From Acidobacteriota bacterium (GTDB taxonomy: Bacteria > Acidobacteriota > Thermoanaerobaculia > Multivoradales > J023): 64,000 nt of DNA. The notes under the pieces were generated by a model. That model saw nothing but the letters and a program-made list of their open reading frames with translations, made no database searches and was not told the DNA's origin. The position numbers were made by a program, and so were the translations under genes. The DNA is taken from contig JAJCXR010000054.1 of assembly GCA_029263315.1 (NCBI GenBank), positions 248,001 through 312,000 of the forward strand. The letters are read 5' to 3'. Below are positions 36,101 through 44,137 of this stretch, piece by piece (within the stretch, counting starts at the first letter, position 1; every line of letters begins with the position of its first letter).

Positions 36101-36399
36101 TTCCCGTCGTCTTCCTGGTTGGCCTCAACGACGGCTGCCTACCTTTCCACTTCGGCGGCAAGCACCCCAAAAAAGCCGAGCTGGCCGAAGAGCGTCGCCT
36201 CTTCTTCGTCGGCTTGACCCGCGCCCGTTCCCGTCTCTTCCTCTCCTGGCCCCGCCGTCGCAGGTTTCAAGGTCAACGGCTCAAGGGGCGTCCTTCACCG
36301 TTCCTCGAAGCCATTGACGATCGCCTTTTGGAACATCGCAAAGACGAGAAGAAAAAGGACGACGAGGGTCCGCAGCAGCAGCAGTTGAGTTTGTTGTGA
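33145..36399 (+). CDS. PHP-domain / zinc-ribbon / UvrD-type helicase fusion
   Basis: A 1084-residue fusion. Residues about 1-260 form a PHP phosphoesterase-like domain (ADLHIHSKYSRA; GTGDFTHPAWW; SNSDAHSPP). Two CxxC pairs around 277-302 (CGVCLEP ... CPACGK) make a zinc ribbon. Residues about 470-1070 are a superfamily 1 UvrD-like helicase: Walker A AGPGTGKTRTL, Q-motif YQRQA, DEYQDI, GDPDQSIYRFRGAD, and motif VI GLTRARSRL. PHP domains in polymerases hydrolyse phosphodiesters, so the protein could couple end processing to unwinding in DNA repair. ATG at 33145 fits the conserved start; ATG at 33082 is an alternative, and neither has a good ribosome site. Confidence 0.88.
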   Translation: MAFYADLHIHSKYSRATSRDCDLENLAWWARRKGITVVGTGDFTHPAWWQEINDKLVAAEPGLFKLRPEIEKEIDRRSPATCQGTVRFMLEVEISTIYKKGDKTRKVHHLIYAPDLATAGRFRDALGRIGNISSDGRPILGLDSRHLLEITLQSGPGAYLVPAHIWTPWFAALGSKSGFDSIDDCYGDLAQHIFAVETGLSSDPPMNWRVSALDRFTLVSNSDAHSPPMLGREACVFETDLDYFAMRRALETGDDYGGTVEFFPEEGKYHLDGHRSCGVCLEPDETRRHNGRCPACGKPVTVGVMHRVEDLADHPDGRRPGAASPFSSLVPLPEILSEIERVGPKSKTVQRRVSEMVNRLGPELDILSSLPLEEVAKSGDPLFSEAIARLRRGEVRRQSGYDGEFGVIRLFEPREVDPQLRIASLFPGLEAPAPEAPALPVLQTMDVAAPAPESTTIPEDAVTMSHAHSPLLAALDPYQRQAAEHLHGPLLIVAGPGTGKTRTLTHRIAYLLEQGQAKADQCLALTFTRRAAEEMRHRLHGLLPGQAQDLQVTTFHALGLDILRREHARVGLSPDFRILDPDERVQLAAKASGMQGRKARRLLREVTAVRRQLALAALDADVEMAEPTSAKAREAHRFLTAYEAALVEADAVDFAALLLWPMTLLANDEDLRQSYRQRFRFVSIDEYQDIDAPQYQLVRQLVAEDGNLCVIGDPDQSIYRFRGADVSFFLRFESDFPGARRVQLERNYRSSAVIVETALQAISPTSLVPNRRLDAVTPQQRMPVVLHAAASEAAEAEHVVHNIERLLGGTSYFSVDSGRVTQDDAMGSLSFDDFAVLYRTNAQSLAVMEALERSGIPYQRRSHDRLLDQPGVAEHMAVLRQLGDGPLALEQTALFPEVVKLVSGDALRHRLDLALQQLLSDDAKHQAHNLLLQRAHRLLSTATHEHEGDLASFLDRIALGHEVDTWDPRAERVSLLTLHAAKGLEFPVVFLVGLNDGCLPFHFGGKHPKKAELAEERRLFFVGLTRARSRLFLSWPRRRRFQGQRLKGRPSPFLEAIDDRLLEHRKDEKKKDDEGPQQQQLSLL

Positions 36400-36736
36400 T
36401 GATTGTCTTTCTTGGAGCGAATGACCGCCGCTGATCGGCCCAGCTCAGAGGATACCGTTGATGAATAAAGGAACCACGAGGACCCGCTTCGACACCTCGC
36501 TGACATGACTGAAGCTGACCTCAAGGTCATCGAGAACGGGATGACCCAATCTCTACCTGGCTTGCAGGACATGACAGCGCAGCGGCCATCAATGCTCCGT
36601 TTCCAAACGCGGAAGAGGTCCTGAAGGACATCGATACCCTGGACACCTGGAGAAAATAGGTGCTCAAACGTCGCAAGAAGCTTGAGTCTTAAAGCGACGT
36701 TTTGGAGCTTTGACGTCATGACGCTATACTCACCTC
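36400..36736. other. 337-bp region between helicase and toxin-antitoxin genes
   Basis: No intact gene is seen. Short, frame-broken plus-strand segments look like relics: a piece reading ADMTEADLKVIENG near 36507-36550, and EEVLKDIDTLDTWRK near 36613-36657. Their composition resembles antitoxin or nuclease-related proteins, but they are too short to name. The antitoxin promoter occupies the last ~35 bp. Confidence 0.4.
36702..36730 (+). promoter_or_regulatory. Promoter of the toxin-antitoxin pair
   Basis: TTGGAG (-35) and TATACT (-10) are separated by 17 bp. Transcription would start at or next to the antitoxin ATG at 36737, so the mRNA is probably leaderless; no Shine-Dalgarno is present. 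Overlapping TGACGTCATGACG, containing the palindrome TGACGTCA, could be the operator bound by the antitoxin. Confidence 0.6.
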
Positions 36737-36970
36737 ATGGCTACTCCCAACAAACGGACAACCGTCTATTTCGAGGCAGACCTTCACCATGCTCTTCGCA
36801 TAAAATCTGCTGAAACCGAGCGCACCGTCTCAGAAATCGTCAACGAGGCGGTTAGGCTCTCCCTTGCTGAGGATGCTGACGATATGGCCGCGTTTGAAGA
36901 ACGTGCGAGCGAACCCAATCTTCCCTTTGAGGCCGTGGTCCTGGATCTGAAGAAACGTGGGAAGATTTAG
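36737..36970 (+). CDS. CopG/RHH-type antitoxin
   Basis: A 77-residue protein. The N-terminus reads RTTVYFEADLHHALRIKSAE, the ribbon-helix-helix pattern of CopG-family DNA-binding proteins, with the second helix VSEIVNEAVRLSL. The acidic C-terminal part (about 50-77) would wrap the toxin. It overlaps the RelE-like gene by 14 bp. It should repress its own promoter and neutralise the toxin. Confidence 0.82.
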   Translation: MATPNKRTTVYFEADLHHALRIKSAETERTVSEIVNEAVRLSLAEDADDMAAFEERASEPNLPFEAVVLDLKKRGKI

Positions 36971-37226
36971 CGTCCTCATCAAGCCGTCGGCGGCCAAAGA
37001 GATAGAGCACATCCCGCGCAAGAAGGACCGGCAGCGTATTGTCCAACGAATTCTGCAGCTTGCTGAAAATCCTCGCCCTCCAGGCAGCCTGAAGCTCTCG
37101 GGCAAAGATCGATACCGTATTCGTCAAGGCGATTTCCGAATCGTCTATGCGATCGAGTCCAACAGACTGGTGATCACTGTCGTCAAGGTGGCCCATCGAA
37201 AAGATGTCTACCGGGGCACGCTCTAA
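36957..37226 (+). CDS. RelE/ParE-family toxin
   Basis: An 89-residue protein typical of the RelE fold: KEIEHIPRKKDRQRIVQRI helices, then LSGKDRYRIRQGDFRIVYAI and the C-terminal VVKVAHRKDVY with its basic His-Arg-Lys and Tyr. Such toxins cleave mRNA on the ribosome (RelE) or inhibit gyrase (ParE); the RIRQGDFRIVY segment and end fit RelE better. The pair is complete and probably functional. It lies at the junction between the housekeeping-like left part and the metabolic island. Confidence 0.85.
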   Translation: MGRFSVLIKPSAAKEIEHIPRKKDRQRIVQRILQLAENPRPPGSLKLSGKDRYRIRQGDFRIVYAIESNRLVITVVKVAHRKDVYRGTL

Positions 37227-37475
37227 TGTCTACTAGCTAGGACACGCTGCAATTAGTAGCTGCCTAGCCGCCCCATAATAGCGTGATCCACCGCGGTGGC
37301 GCTGGTGCTCGTACCTTGCTTGTACTTCATCGTTGAGGATCCCCGCGATTCCGTTCGCGCCTCCAAGTCGCGGTGCACGGGCGCTCTCGAAGCCGAGCCG
37401 CGGTTAGCGGTGCCGCGGCGCGCGCTGGGTGCGAGCGGGATCAGCGATTCCGTTCGGTTGTGCGATCGACCGTCA

Positions 37476-38960
37476 TCACGCGCTCGACAGGAGCTGTCGC
37501 ATCTTCCGCGAAATGTCCGGATTGGCATAGAGCGCCTGGACCATTTCCGAATACGAAGGGGTGAACCGCTGATCGCGAATGAGATCGCCAAAGATGGATT
37601 CGAGTTTCAGGAACGACAGTGGGTCATCCGGCGTGCCTTTCGCCGCCCGCTGCAACTCGTCCTTCATCGCATCGACGATCTCGAGTGGTGCACCATGCCG
37701 GTCGACGCCCTTGTCGCAATAGAAGCACCAGGCGGCGATCGCCAAGCTGGCGAATCGGATACTGCCACCTCGCGCCAGGTTCTCGGTGATCGTGGGGATC
37801 AGGAACGTAGGCACCTTGGCTGAGCTTTCCAGACAGATCCGCGCCACGCTGTCCTTGATGTTTGGGTTGCCAAACCGCTCGATGAGGCTGTCTTTGTAGG
37901 CTGCTAGATCGATCCCCGGCACCGGGTCGAGCACCGGGGTGGCCTCCACATCCATGAAGCGGCGCACGAAGGTGGCGAACAGCGGATCCGCCATGCAACC
38001 GTCGATGGTTTGGTGACCATGGACCGAGCCGAGCAATCCGAGGACGGAATGCCCGGCGTTGAGCAGCCGTATTTTCATCTTCTCGTACGGCGTGACATCG
38101 GCAACGAACTGCGCGCCGACCGTTTCCCACGCCGGTCGGCCGTCGGCGAAGTCGTCTTCGATGACCCACTGGTTGAACGGTTCGCAGGTGACTGGCCACG
38201 CGTCCTTCAATCCCCGTTCGGTGGCGAGAAAAGCGATATCTTCCGGCGTCGTCACGGGCGTGATCCGGTCGACCATGGCGTTGGGGAAGCGCGCTTGGCT
38301 CTCGATCCATCGCGCCAGCTCGGCGTCCCGTCGCTGGGCGAAGGCGAGCAGCATCTTGCGCGTCACGTCGCCGTTGTGCTGGATGTTGTCGCACGATTGA
38401 ACGGTGAAGGCCGGGCGTCGCTGGGATCGACGTTTCTCGAGCGCCGCGGTCAAGAAACCGAACACCGTCTTCGGGCTGGCGGGATGTTCCAGATCGTGGC
38501 GCACATCGGGGTTGCCGAAGTCGAGCTCGCCGGTGGCCGGGTCGACGTTGTACCCGCCCTCGGTGATGGTCAGCGAGACGATCTTGGTGTCCGCGCTGGC
38601 CATCTTGTCGATGACGGCGCCGGGATCGTCACAGCCGAGGATGAAGTCGATCAGTGAACCGATGATGGAGGTTTCGATCCTGCCTTGGGGATGCTTCACG
38701 ATCAGCGTGTAGAGGTAGTCCTGCGCTCTCAGGATCTCGCCGATCTTGCGGTCGGCTTCGCGCAGGCCGACGCCGCAGATGCCCCAAGCGGCAGCCTCGG
38801 AGACGTTCATCAGCGCATCGGTATAAAACGCTTCGTGGGATCGGTGGAATCCGCCGACGCCGACATGGACGATGCCGGCCTCGAGACGGCTGCGGTCATA
38901 GGACGGACGGACGAGCTCGTCGGCGAGGAAAGGAAGATTCTTTTGTGTGAGTTGTTTCAA
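37476..38960 (-). CDS. Mannitol 2-dehydrogenase
   Basis: A 494-residue polyol-specific long-chain dehydrogenase. The N-terminal NAD-binding region reads IVHVGVGGFHRSHEAFY, and the C-terminal domain carries the catalytic Lys in KMKIRLLNAGHSVLG, with a His shortly after. It oxidises mannitol (or arabinitol/sorbitol) to fructose using NAD. Length fits the ~490-residue family. The start is TTG at 38960 overlapping the fructokinase stop as TTGA; TTG at 39011 is an alternative. With the kinase upstream it forms a pathway: mannitol to fructose to fructose-6-phosphate. Last gene of the operon. Confidence 0.92.
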   Translation of the reverse strand: MKQLTQKNLPFLADELVRPSYDRSRLEAGIVHVGVGGFHRSHEAFYTDALMNVSEAAAWGICGVGLREADRKIGEILRAQDYLYTLIVKHPQGRIETSIIGSLIDFILGCDDPGAVIDKMASADTKIVSLTITEGGYNVDPATGELDFGNPDVRHDLEHPASPKTVFGFLTAALEKRRSQRRPAFTVQSCDNIQHNGDVTRKMLLAFAQRRDAELARWIESQARFPNAMVDRITPVTTPEDIAFLATERGLKDAWPVTCEPFNQWVIEDDFADGRPAWETVGAQFVADVTPYEKMKIRLLNAGHSVLGLLGSVHGHQTIDGCMADPLFATFVRRFMDVEATPVLDPVPGIDLAAYKDSLIERFGNPNIKDSVARICLESSAKVPTFLIPTITENLARGGSIRFASLAIAAWCFYCDKGVDRHGAPLEIVDAMKDELQRAAKGTPDDPLSFLKLESIFGDLIRDQRFTPSYSEMVQALYANPDISRKMRQLLSSA

Positions 38961-39841
38961 GAGGGTATCAAATGCTCGGGAAGCGCCGGTGTCGCCCCCT
39001 TTTGTGAACAAACAAACGTGGCCACCCTGTTCGCGAACCGATTCACTTCTCTCAACGGCCAGCCCTCGAGAGCTCCGATGGCGAGCGACGCGGTGAAAGA
39101 GTCCCCGGCTCCCACCGAGTCCACAGCGAGTCCGCCTTGGCCAGGAGCATCGTCGATCTCGTCGCTCCGGACGAGCACGCTGCCACGTGGACCGCGTGTG
39201 TAGGCGACCAGGTTCAGATCGAAACGCTCACGCAGCGCGTCGAGCTGGGTGCTGACATCGCCCCGCAGACCGAAGTAGCCGGCCAGCACCGGCAGCTCCT
39301 CGTCGCTCAGCTTCAGGATGGAGGCGAGCTGCAGCGATCCTTCGATCTGCTCTTTCGAAACGAACGACTGCCGCAGATTGACATCGAAGATTTTCAAGGC
39401 CTGTCGAGGCATGTGCCGCACGAACGAGCGAATCGTGGCGCGCGAGACCGCCGAACGTTGCGCCAGCGATCCGAAGCACACTGCATCCAGCTTTGCTGCC
39501 AGCGCCTCGAGCCCGTCGGTGAAGGGAATTTGATCCCACGCCACATCTTCGAAGATCCGATAGGAGGGCTTGCCATGGTCGTCCAGGGTCACCTGTACCG
39601 TTCCGGTCGGGAAGGCGTCGCATTCCAGCACATAGCTGGTGTCCACACCCATTTCCCGTAGCGCCTCCCGAATGTGTCGCCCCAGCTCGTCTTTGCCCAC
39701 GCAACTCACCGGATAGGCCTTGGCGCCGAGCTGGTAGCAATGGAAAGCAAAGTTCGCCGGGGCACCACCGAGACGCTTGTAGTGTGGAAACACGTCCCAG
39801 AGTAGCTCTCCGATCCCAGCGACGGTGAATCGTTCCTTCAT
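38957..39841 (-). CDS. PfkB-family fructokinase
   Basis: A 294-residue ribokinase-type kinase. The N-terminus has GELLWDVFP and the substrate motif LGGAPANFAFH (about 23-33); the C-terminal signature DSVGAGDSFTASL contains the catalytic Asp and the anion hole. It phosphorylates fructose made by the adjacent mannitol dehydrogenase. ATG at 39841 with GGAG upstream is preferred over the TTG 15 bp earlier. The last bases overlap the dehydrogenase start. Confidence 0.9.
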   Translation of the reverse strand: MKERFTVAGIGELLWDVFPHYKRLGGAPANFAFHCYQLGAKAYPVSCVGKDELGRHIREALREMGVDTSYVLECDAFPTGTVQVTLDDHGKPSYRIFEDVAWDQIPFTDGLEALAAKLDAVCFGSLAQRSAVSRATIRSFVRHMPRQALKIFDVNLRQSFVSKEQIEGSLQLASILKLSDEELPVLAGYFGLRGDVSTQLDALRERFDLNLVAYTRGPRGSVLVRSDEIDDAPGQGGLAVDSVGAGDSFTASLAIGALEGWPLREVNRFANRVATFVCSQKGATPALPEHLIPS

Positions 39842-39904
39842 GTAGCTCTCCGTCAATCACCCATTCTCATTTGTTTCCGAGTTTAGCAATAGGCTCGAGA
39901 CCGG

Positions 39905-41677
39905 TCACGACACTGCTGGCAGCTCTGCCACCGCTGCCTGAGATCCATGGAGCGCCTTGGAGAGCTTCAGGTCCCAGTAGGCGAATACGAAGTAGATGAC
40001 CGTGCACCAGATCGCCAGGTCATAGAACAACTCGACGTTGACGTAGTAGACGTAGATATCGGGACTGTCGAAAAGAACACGCCAGGCGAGCACCGACGGT
40101 ACGATCAGACTGACGATCCAAATCGCTCGGATGAGCTTGATCGATACCGTCGTGCGGCGGACCTGGTGGTGCTGCTCATTCGCCGCCAGCTCGGCGTGGT
40201 ACGCCTCGACCTGTTGTCGAAACGCCTGCTCCCGCTTCTCGGCCTCTGGACGACTGCGGTCGGCGCCGAATCGTTTCGCCAGGACAGTATAGACGGCGAT
40301 CGAGACGAACCACGTCGGCAGGAATAGGTAGACGAAGGGGATCACGTCGAGGACGTTCAACCCGAACCCGAACACCAGGGCGATCGCCCAGGTGATCAGA
40401 GCCGGCACATTGTTCTTGACGCCCTTGAGCCGGTGCCAGTTGCTCTTGTAGCCGAGCCGGGGAAAAATCTGTTGTTCGGCAAACACGATGCCGCCGATGG
40501 GCACCAGGACGAGCCCGGCATAGGTCAGAATCGGCAGGATGCTGCGATAAATGAAGGGGAAACAGCTTCCGATTACCACCACGGTGCCGACGATGAGCGT
40601 GACCCGCTTGCGCGGCGCGCTGGGTACGACAGCCTGGGCCGCGAGACCCGCTCGATAGAGGTTCGAGTTGGCCGTCGTCCACCCCGCGACGATCACGATC
40701 ACGAAACCGGTGGCACCGAGGCCGTAGTAGGCGACATCGCCGGGTGAAACAACGGCGATGCTCAACTTCATGATCGAGGCCGTCGCCGCGCCCATGAGCG
40801 CCGCGGAGACCCAGGCGATGTAGTGGCCGAACATCATGCCGGTGGCGGTACAAAGGCCGTAGATGGACTTTTTCGCGAAGCGCAGCAGCGCCATATCGAT
40901 GAGGCCGAAGTGGGCGAAGGTGTTCGCAGCCCATGCAAAGCCGACGACCTCCCACAATCCGATGCCGGGCTCGCCCGCGGCATTGGTGCCCGTAAAGACG
41001 GTGGTCCCCGCCAGGGCGACAAAATCGGAGAAGCTCGAAAGCGTGGTGTAGCCGGTCAGCGCTTCGTTCAACGCCGGGATCAGCACCATGCCACCGACCG
41101 TGAACATCACCATCAGCCAGGGTGCGCAGATGGTGGCGAACTCGCTCAGCGCCTCGAAGCCGTAATAGGCCACCAGCACCGCGATCACGCTGGCCGAGGC
41201 GGCGATGAGAGCGAAGTAGATGTTGGTGGGATACGGATAGATCTGGGGAGGAATGTCGAAGAGCACCCGAACCGCCGTGGCCGACACGGTGATCATGGCG
41301 GCCGAGATGGCCACAAAGATGAGCACGTTCGCCCCGTTGTAGAGCCTGGAGAACAACTCACCCTGGTTCTGTTCGAGATAGGTGTAGAGACTCAGCCGCG
41401 TCTTGACCGCGATCGGTGCGGTGATGAGGGTGAAGCTGAGCGTGGCGAGCACGTTGCCGATCAGCAGCCCGATAAGGATGTCGTGGATCGTGGCGCCCAT
41501 CGCGACGAATGCGGCGCCGATGACGAACTCCGTCGCCGCGACATGTTCCGCGGCATAGAGGCCCAGGAAGTGCCCGGGCCCATGCAGTCTGTGTCGGGGG
41601 ACAGGTAGGAGCTCGTCGTCCATGTCCGCAATGGACTTTCGAGGATCGACGGCCGTGTCGCTCATGATTCGTCCCAC
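39905..41677 (-). CDS. NCS1-type (cytosine permease-like) transporter
   Basis: A 590-residue polytopic transporter with about 12 hydrophobic helices and the NCS1/cytosine-permease pattern (VGFAWAANTFAHFGLIDMAL; AGWTTANSNLYRAGL). A hydrophilic loop of about 50 residues (RSRPEAEKREQAFRQQ...) precedes the last helices, and the total is longer than the ~420-450 of CodB. Family members are cation/nucleobase or cation/hydantoin symporters. GTG at 41677 uses the AGGAGGAG that overlaps the end of the binding-protein gene; an internal ATG is 12 bp later. Its position between a sugar-binding protein and polyol enzymes suggests a polyol or sugar substrate rather than a nucleobase. Confidence 0.85.
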   Translation of the reverse strand: MGRIMSDTAVDPRKSIADMDDELLPVPRHRLHGPGHFLGLYAAEHVAATEFVIGAAFVAMGATIHDILIGLLIGNVLATLSFTLITAPIAVKTRLSLYTYLEQNQGELFSRLYNGANVLIFVAISAAMITVSATAVRVLFDIPPQIYPYPTNIYFALIAASASVIAVLVAYYGFEALSEFATICAPWLMVMFTVGGMVLIPALNEALTGYTTLSSFSDFVALAGTTVFTGTNAAGEPGIGLWEVVGFAWAANTFAHFGLIDMALLRFAKKSIYGLCTATGMMFGHYIAWVSAALMGAATASIMKLSIAVVSPGDVAYYGLGATGFVIVIVAGWTTANSNLYRAGLAAQAVVPSAPRKRVTLIVGTVVVIGSCFPFIYRSILPILTYAGLVLVPIGGIVFAEQQIFPRLGYKSNWHRLKGVKNNVPALITWAIALVFGFGLNVLDVIPFVYLFLPTWFVSIAVYTVLAKRFGADRSRPEAEKREQAFRQQVEAYHAELAANEQHHQVRRTTVSIKLIRAIWIVSLIVPSVLAWRVLFDSPDIYVYYVNVELFYDLAIWCTVIYFVFAYWDLKLSKALHGSQAAVAELPAVS

Positions 41678-41680
41678 GGA

Positions 41681-43018
41681 CTACTCCTCCTCGCCTCGGC
41701 TCTCCTGGAGGAACCGGGTGCGCTCGATGACTTTCCCGGTCACCCACTGGGCGTTGGCGAGCGCCTCGTCGATCGAGATCTCTCCCGCCAACGCCTTCGC
41801 GAAGCGATGACCGACCGCCGTGCCGATGCTCTGGAACTCAGGAATGGCGACGTACTGAATTCCCGAGTAAGGCACCGCGTCGATCGTCGGATGGTCCGGA
41901 TCGCTTGCTTGGATCGAGGCGAGGGTCGCTCTGGCGAAAGGCGCAGCGCTCAGATAGGCCTGGTTCTCGTAGAGAGAGGTGCGGGTACCGGGCGGTACGT
42001 TCGACCATCCTTCCTTCGCCGCGACCAGCTCGAGGTAGCTCTTCGAGGTGGCCCAGGCAATGAGCTTCTTCGCGGCATCCCGATTGTGAGAGCTCTCGGG
42101 GATCGCCAGGGCCCAGGCCCAGAGCCAGCTCGCGCGCTTGCCCAGACCCTTGTCCGGCGCCAGCGCGAAGCCGACCCGATCGGCGACATCGGAGTCCGCG
42201 TTGGTCACGAAGTGGCCGGCGGCGGTGGCGTCGATCCATATGGCGCACTGGCCGGACTGAAACAGGGCGAGGTTTTCCTTGTAGCCATAGTCCGCAGCGT
42301 CTGGCGGGCCGACTTCCCGCATCCATTCGACGTAGTCGGTGATCGCCGCCTTCCAGGCTTCACCGTCAAACTGGGGTTTCCAGTCCATATCGAACCAGCG
42401 AGCACCGTAGGAATTGGCTAGGACGGTCAGCAACGCCATGTTCTCCCCCCAGCCCGGCTTGCCGCGGAGACAGATCCCATACACCCCGTTGCGCGGGTCG
42501 GCCAGCTTGCGGGCAGCCTCCCCGATGAACTGCCACGTCGGCTTTTCGGGCATCTCGAGCCCGGATTCCGCGAAAAGATCGGTCCGGTACATGGTGAACG
42601 ACGACTCGCCATAAAACGGTGCGCCGTACAAAACGCCATCGAACGAAAGGGCCTCGCGGATCGGCGGCAGGAGATCGTCGACATCATACGCCTCAGGCAG
42701 ATCATCGAGGGGTACGAGCCACCCACGCTCGGCCCAGATGGGCGCTTCGTAGATGCCGATCGTCAGGACGTCGAAGCGGCCGCTGCCGGTCGCGATATCG
42801 GTGGTGACACGCTGACGCAGGACATTCTCTTCCAAGACGAGCCAGTCGAGCTCGATGTCGGGATTGGCCGCCTCGAACTCTTCCGAAAGCCCTTGCATGC
42901 GGATCATGTCGCCATTGCTCACGGTGGCAATGGTCAACGTCGTGTTCTGAGCTGAGACAGAGATCGCTGCACCAGACAATACGAAAGCACCCAAGAAAGC
43001 GCCCAACGATCGCTTCAT
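41681..43018 (-). CDS. Periplasmic sugar/polyol-binding protein (ABC-type family 1)
   Basis: A 445-residue protein with a signal peptide (about 1-23). The mature part is a family-1 extracellular solute-binding protein of the SmoE/sorbitol-mannitol type (GRFDVLTIGIYEAPIWAERG; YGAPFYGESSFTMYRTDLF). In Alphaproteobacteria such proteins are encoded with two permeases and an ATPase (smoEFGK). Here none of these follows; the next gene, 3 bp away, is an NCS1 permease. It would bind mannitol or a related polyol. ATG at 43018 has GGGGGGAG upstream; the longer upstream frame is not conserved. Confidence 0.9.
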   Translation of the reverse strand: MKRSLGAFLGAFVLSGAAISVSAQNTTLTIATVSNGDMIRMQGLSEEFEAANPDIELDWLVLEENVLRQRVTTDIATGSGRFDVLTIGIYEAPIWAERGWLVPLDDLPEAYDVDDLLPPIREALSFDGVLYGAPFYGESSFTMYRTDLFAESGLEMPEKPTWQFIGEAARKLADPRNGVYGICLRGKPGWGENMALLTVLANSYGARWFDMDWKPQFDGEAWKAAITDYVEWMREVGPPDAADYGYKENLALFQSGQCAIWIDATAAGHFVTNADSDVADRVGFALAPDKGLGKRASWLWAWALAIPESSHNRDAAKKLIAWATSKSYLELVAAKEGWSNVPPGTRTSLYENQAYLSAAPFARATLASIQASDPDHPTIDAVPYSGIQYVAIPEFQSIGTAVGHRFAKALAGEISIDEALANAQWVTGKVIERTRFLQESRGEEE

Positions 43019-43417
43019 TCGCTCCCCCCGTCGTTGTCCTGGGCGGAGAGATCCGGCCTTCGTCGAGACTTCAACGCGAGGTATTGTCCACCACCTCGCC
43101 TCGTAGAAGCCCGGAGCCCTCCCCGGACATGAGCCGCCCGATAATCGATTCCGGTAGGTCGATGAGGTTACTGGATCAATGGGATAGGAGCAAGTCCCAC
43201 CGTCCCACGGCGATTGCTGGCTGGCCTTCCGTTCGCCGGCCTGCATCGACGGGCTTCTATCGTCGTCAGGGGTGATTTCAACGACCCGTGAGGGGACACT
43301 CGGACGCAAGCTGCTCATTCCCGCCGCTTTCCGCGGACCATCGTCGCGGCACGGCGAGCCGCGGTCTTCATGTTCAGCATGCTGGCGACCCCTTGCGCCG
43401 ATGACCCATCGGGCGTA
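43019..43417. other. 399-bp regulatory region upstream of the polyol operon
   Basis: This gap lies between the FixJ-like gene stop and the binding-protein start, all on the minus strand. I see no gene in it. It presumably holds the promoter of the 43018-37476 operon; no clear -35/-10 or sigma-54 sequence was found. Confidence 0.5.
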
Positions 43418-44029
43418 TCAATCGTCGGTGAGAAGGGCCATGCGCACGAGGTGGGCGAGCGAGCCCGCCTCGGTTTTCTCCATCACCCTGGCTCGGTGGA
43501 TCTCGACCGTGCGCTGGCTGACGCCCAACTCCGCGGCCACGTTCTTATTTGCCTTGCCGTCGACGATCAGCTCCATCACCTCGCGTTCGCGGGGCGTGAG
43601 GGTCGCGAGGCGATCCAGAACACCTCGACGTTCGACGAGCTCCGACCGTCGACGCGCGTCGTCCGCGAGCGCCTGGTGAACACGGTCCAGGAGGGCTTGC
43701 TCATCGAACGGCTTCTGCAGAAAGTCGACGGCGCCCCCTTTCATGGCCTGGACCGCGAGCGAGACATCGCCGTGACCCGTGATGACGATCACCGGAAGGA
43801 TGGCACGTTTCTCGTTGAGACGACCCTGGAGCTCGATGCCGCTCATGCCGGGCATGCGGATGTCCAGGATCAGGCACCCTGAGCGCTCCGGATCGTAGGC
43901 GTCCAGAAACTGCTGAGCCGAGCCGAAGCTCTCGACGGTCAATCCGACCGATTCGAGAAGGACACTCAAGGAGTCGCGCACCTCGTCGTCGTCGTCGACA
44001 ACGAAGACTGTCTGCTCAGGATCGGCCAT
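43418..44029 (-). CDS. FixJ-like LuxR-type response regulator
   Basis: A 203-residue protein. Receiver domain at about 1-120 with acidic pocket VDDDDE, phosphoacceptor Asp56 in LILDIRMPGMSG, Thr in ITGHGD and Lys in QKPF. LuxR-type HTH at about 138-200 (LTPREREVMELIVDGKANKN). It belongs to the FixJ/NodW subgroup. The sensor kinase gene lies 108 bp upstream on the same strand, so the two form a complete two-component system. It probably controls neighbouring operons for polyol or aldehyde/alcohol metabolism. Confidence 0.92.
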   Translation of the reverse strand: MADPEQTVFVVDDDDEVRDSLSVLLESVGLTVESFGSAQQFLDAYDPERSGCLILDIRMPGMSGIELQGRLNEKRAILPVIVITGHGDVSLAVQAMKGGAVDFLQKPFDEQALLDRVHQALADDARRRSELVERRGVLDRLATLTPREREVMELIVDGKANKNVAAELGVSQRTVEIHRARVMEKTEAGSLAHLVRMALLTDD

Positions 44030-44137
44030 CGAAATCTGTTCCTTTCGTCCCGCCCGACCACCACGATGGCCGCCGAGCCTACGTCCTAATCTAACATTTC
44101 TCAGGGCTGGGTATCGCGACTGCGCCTCGGCCTAGTC

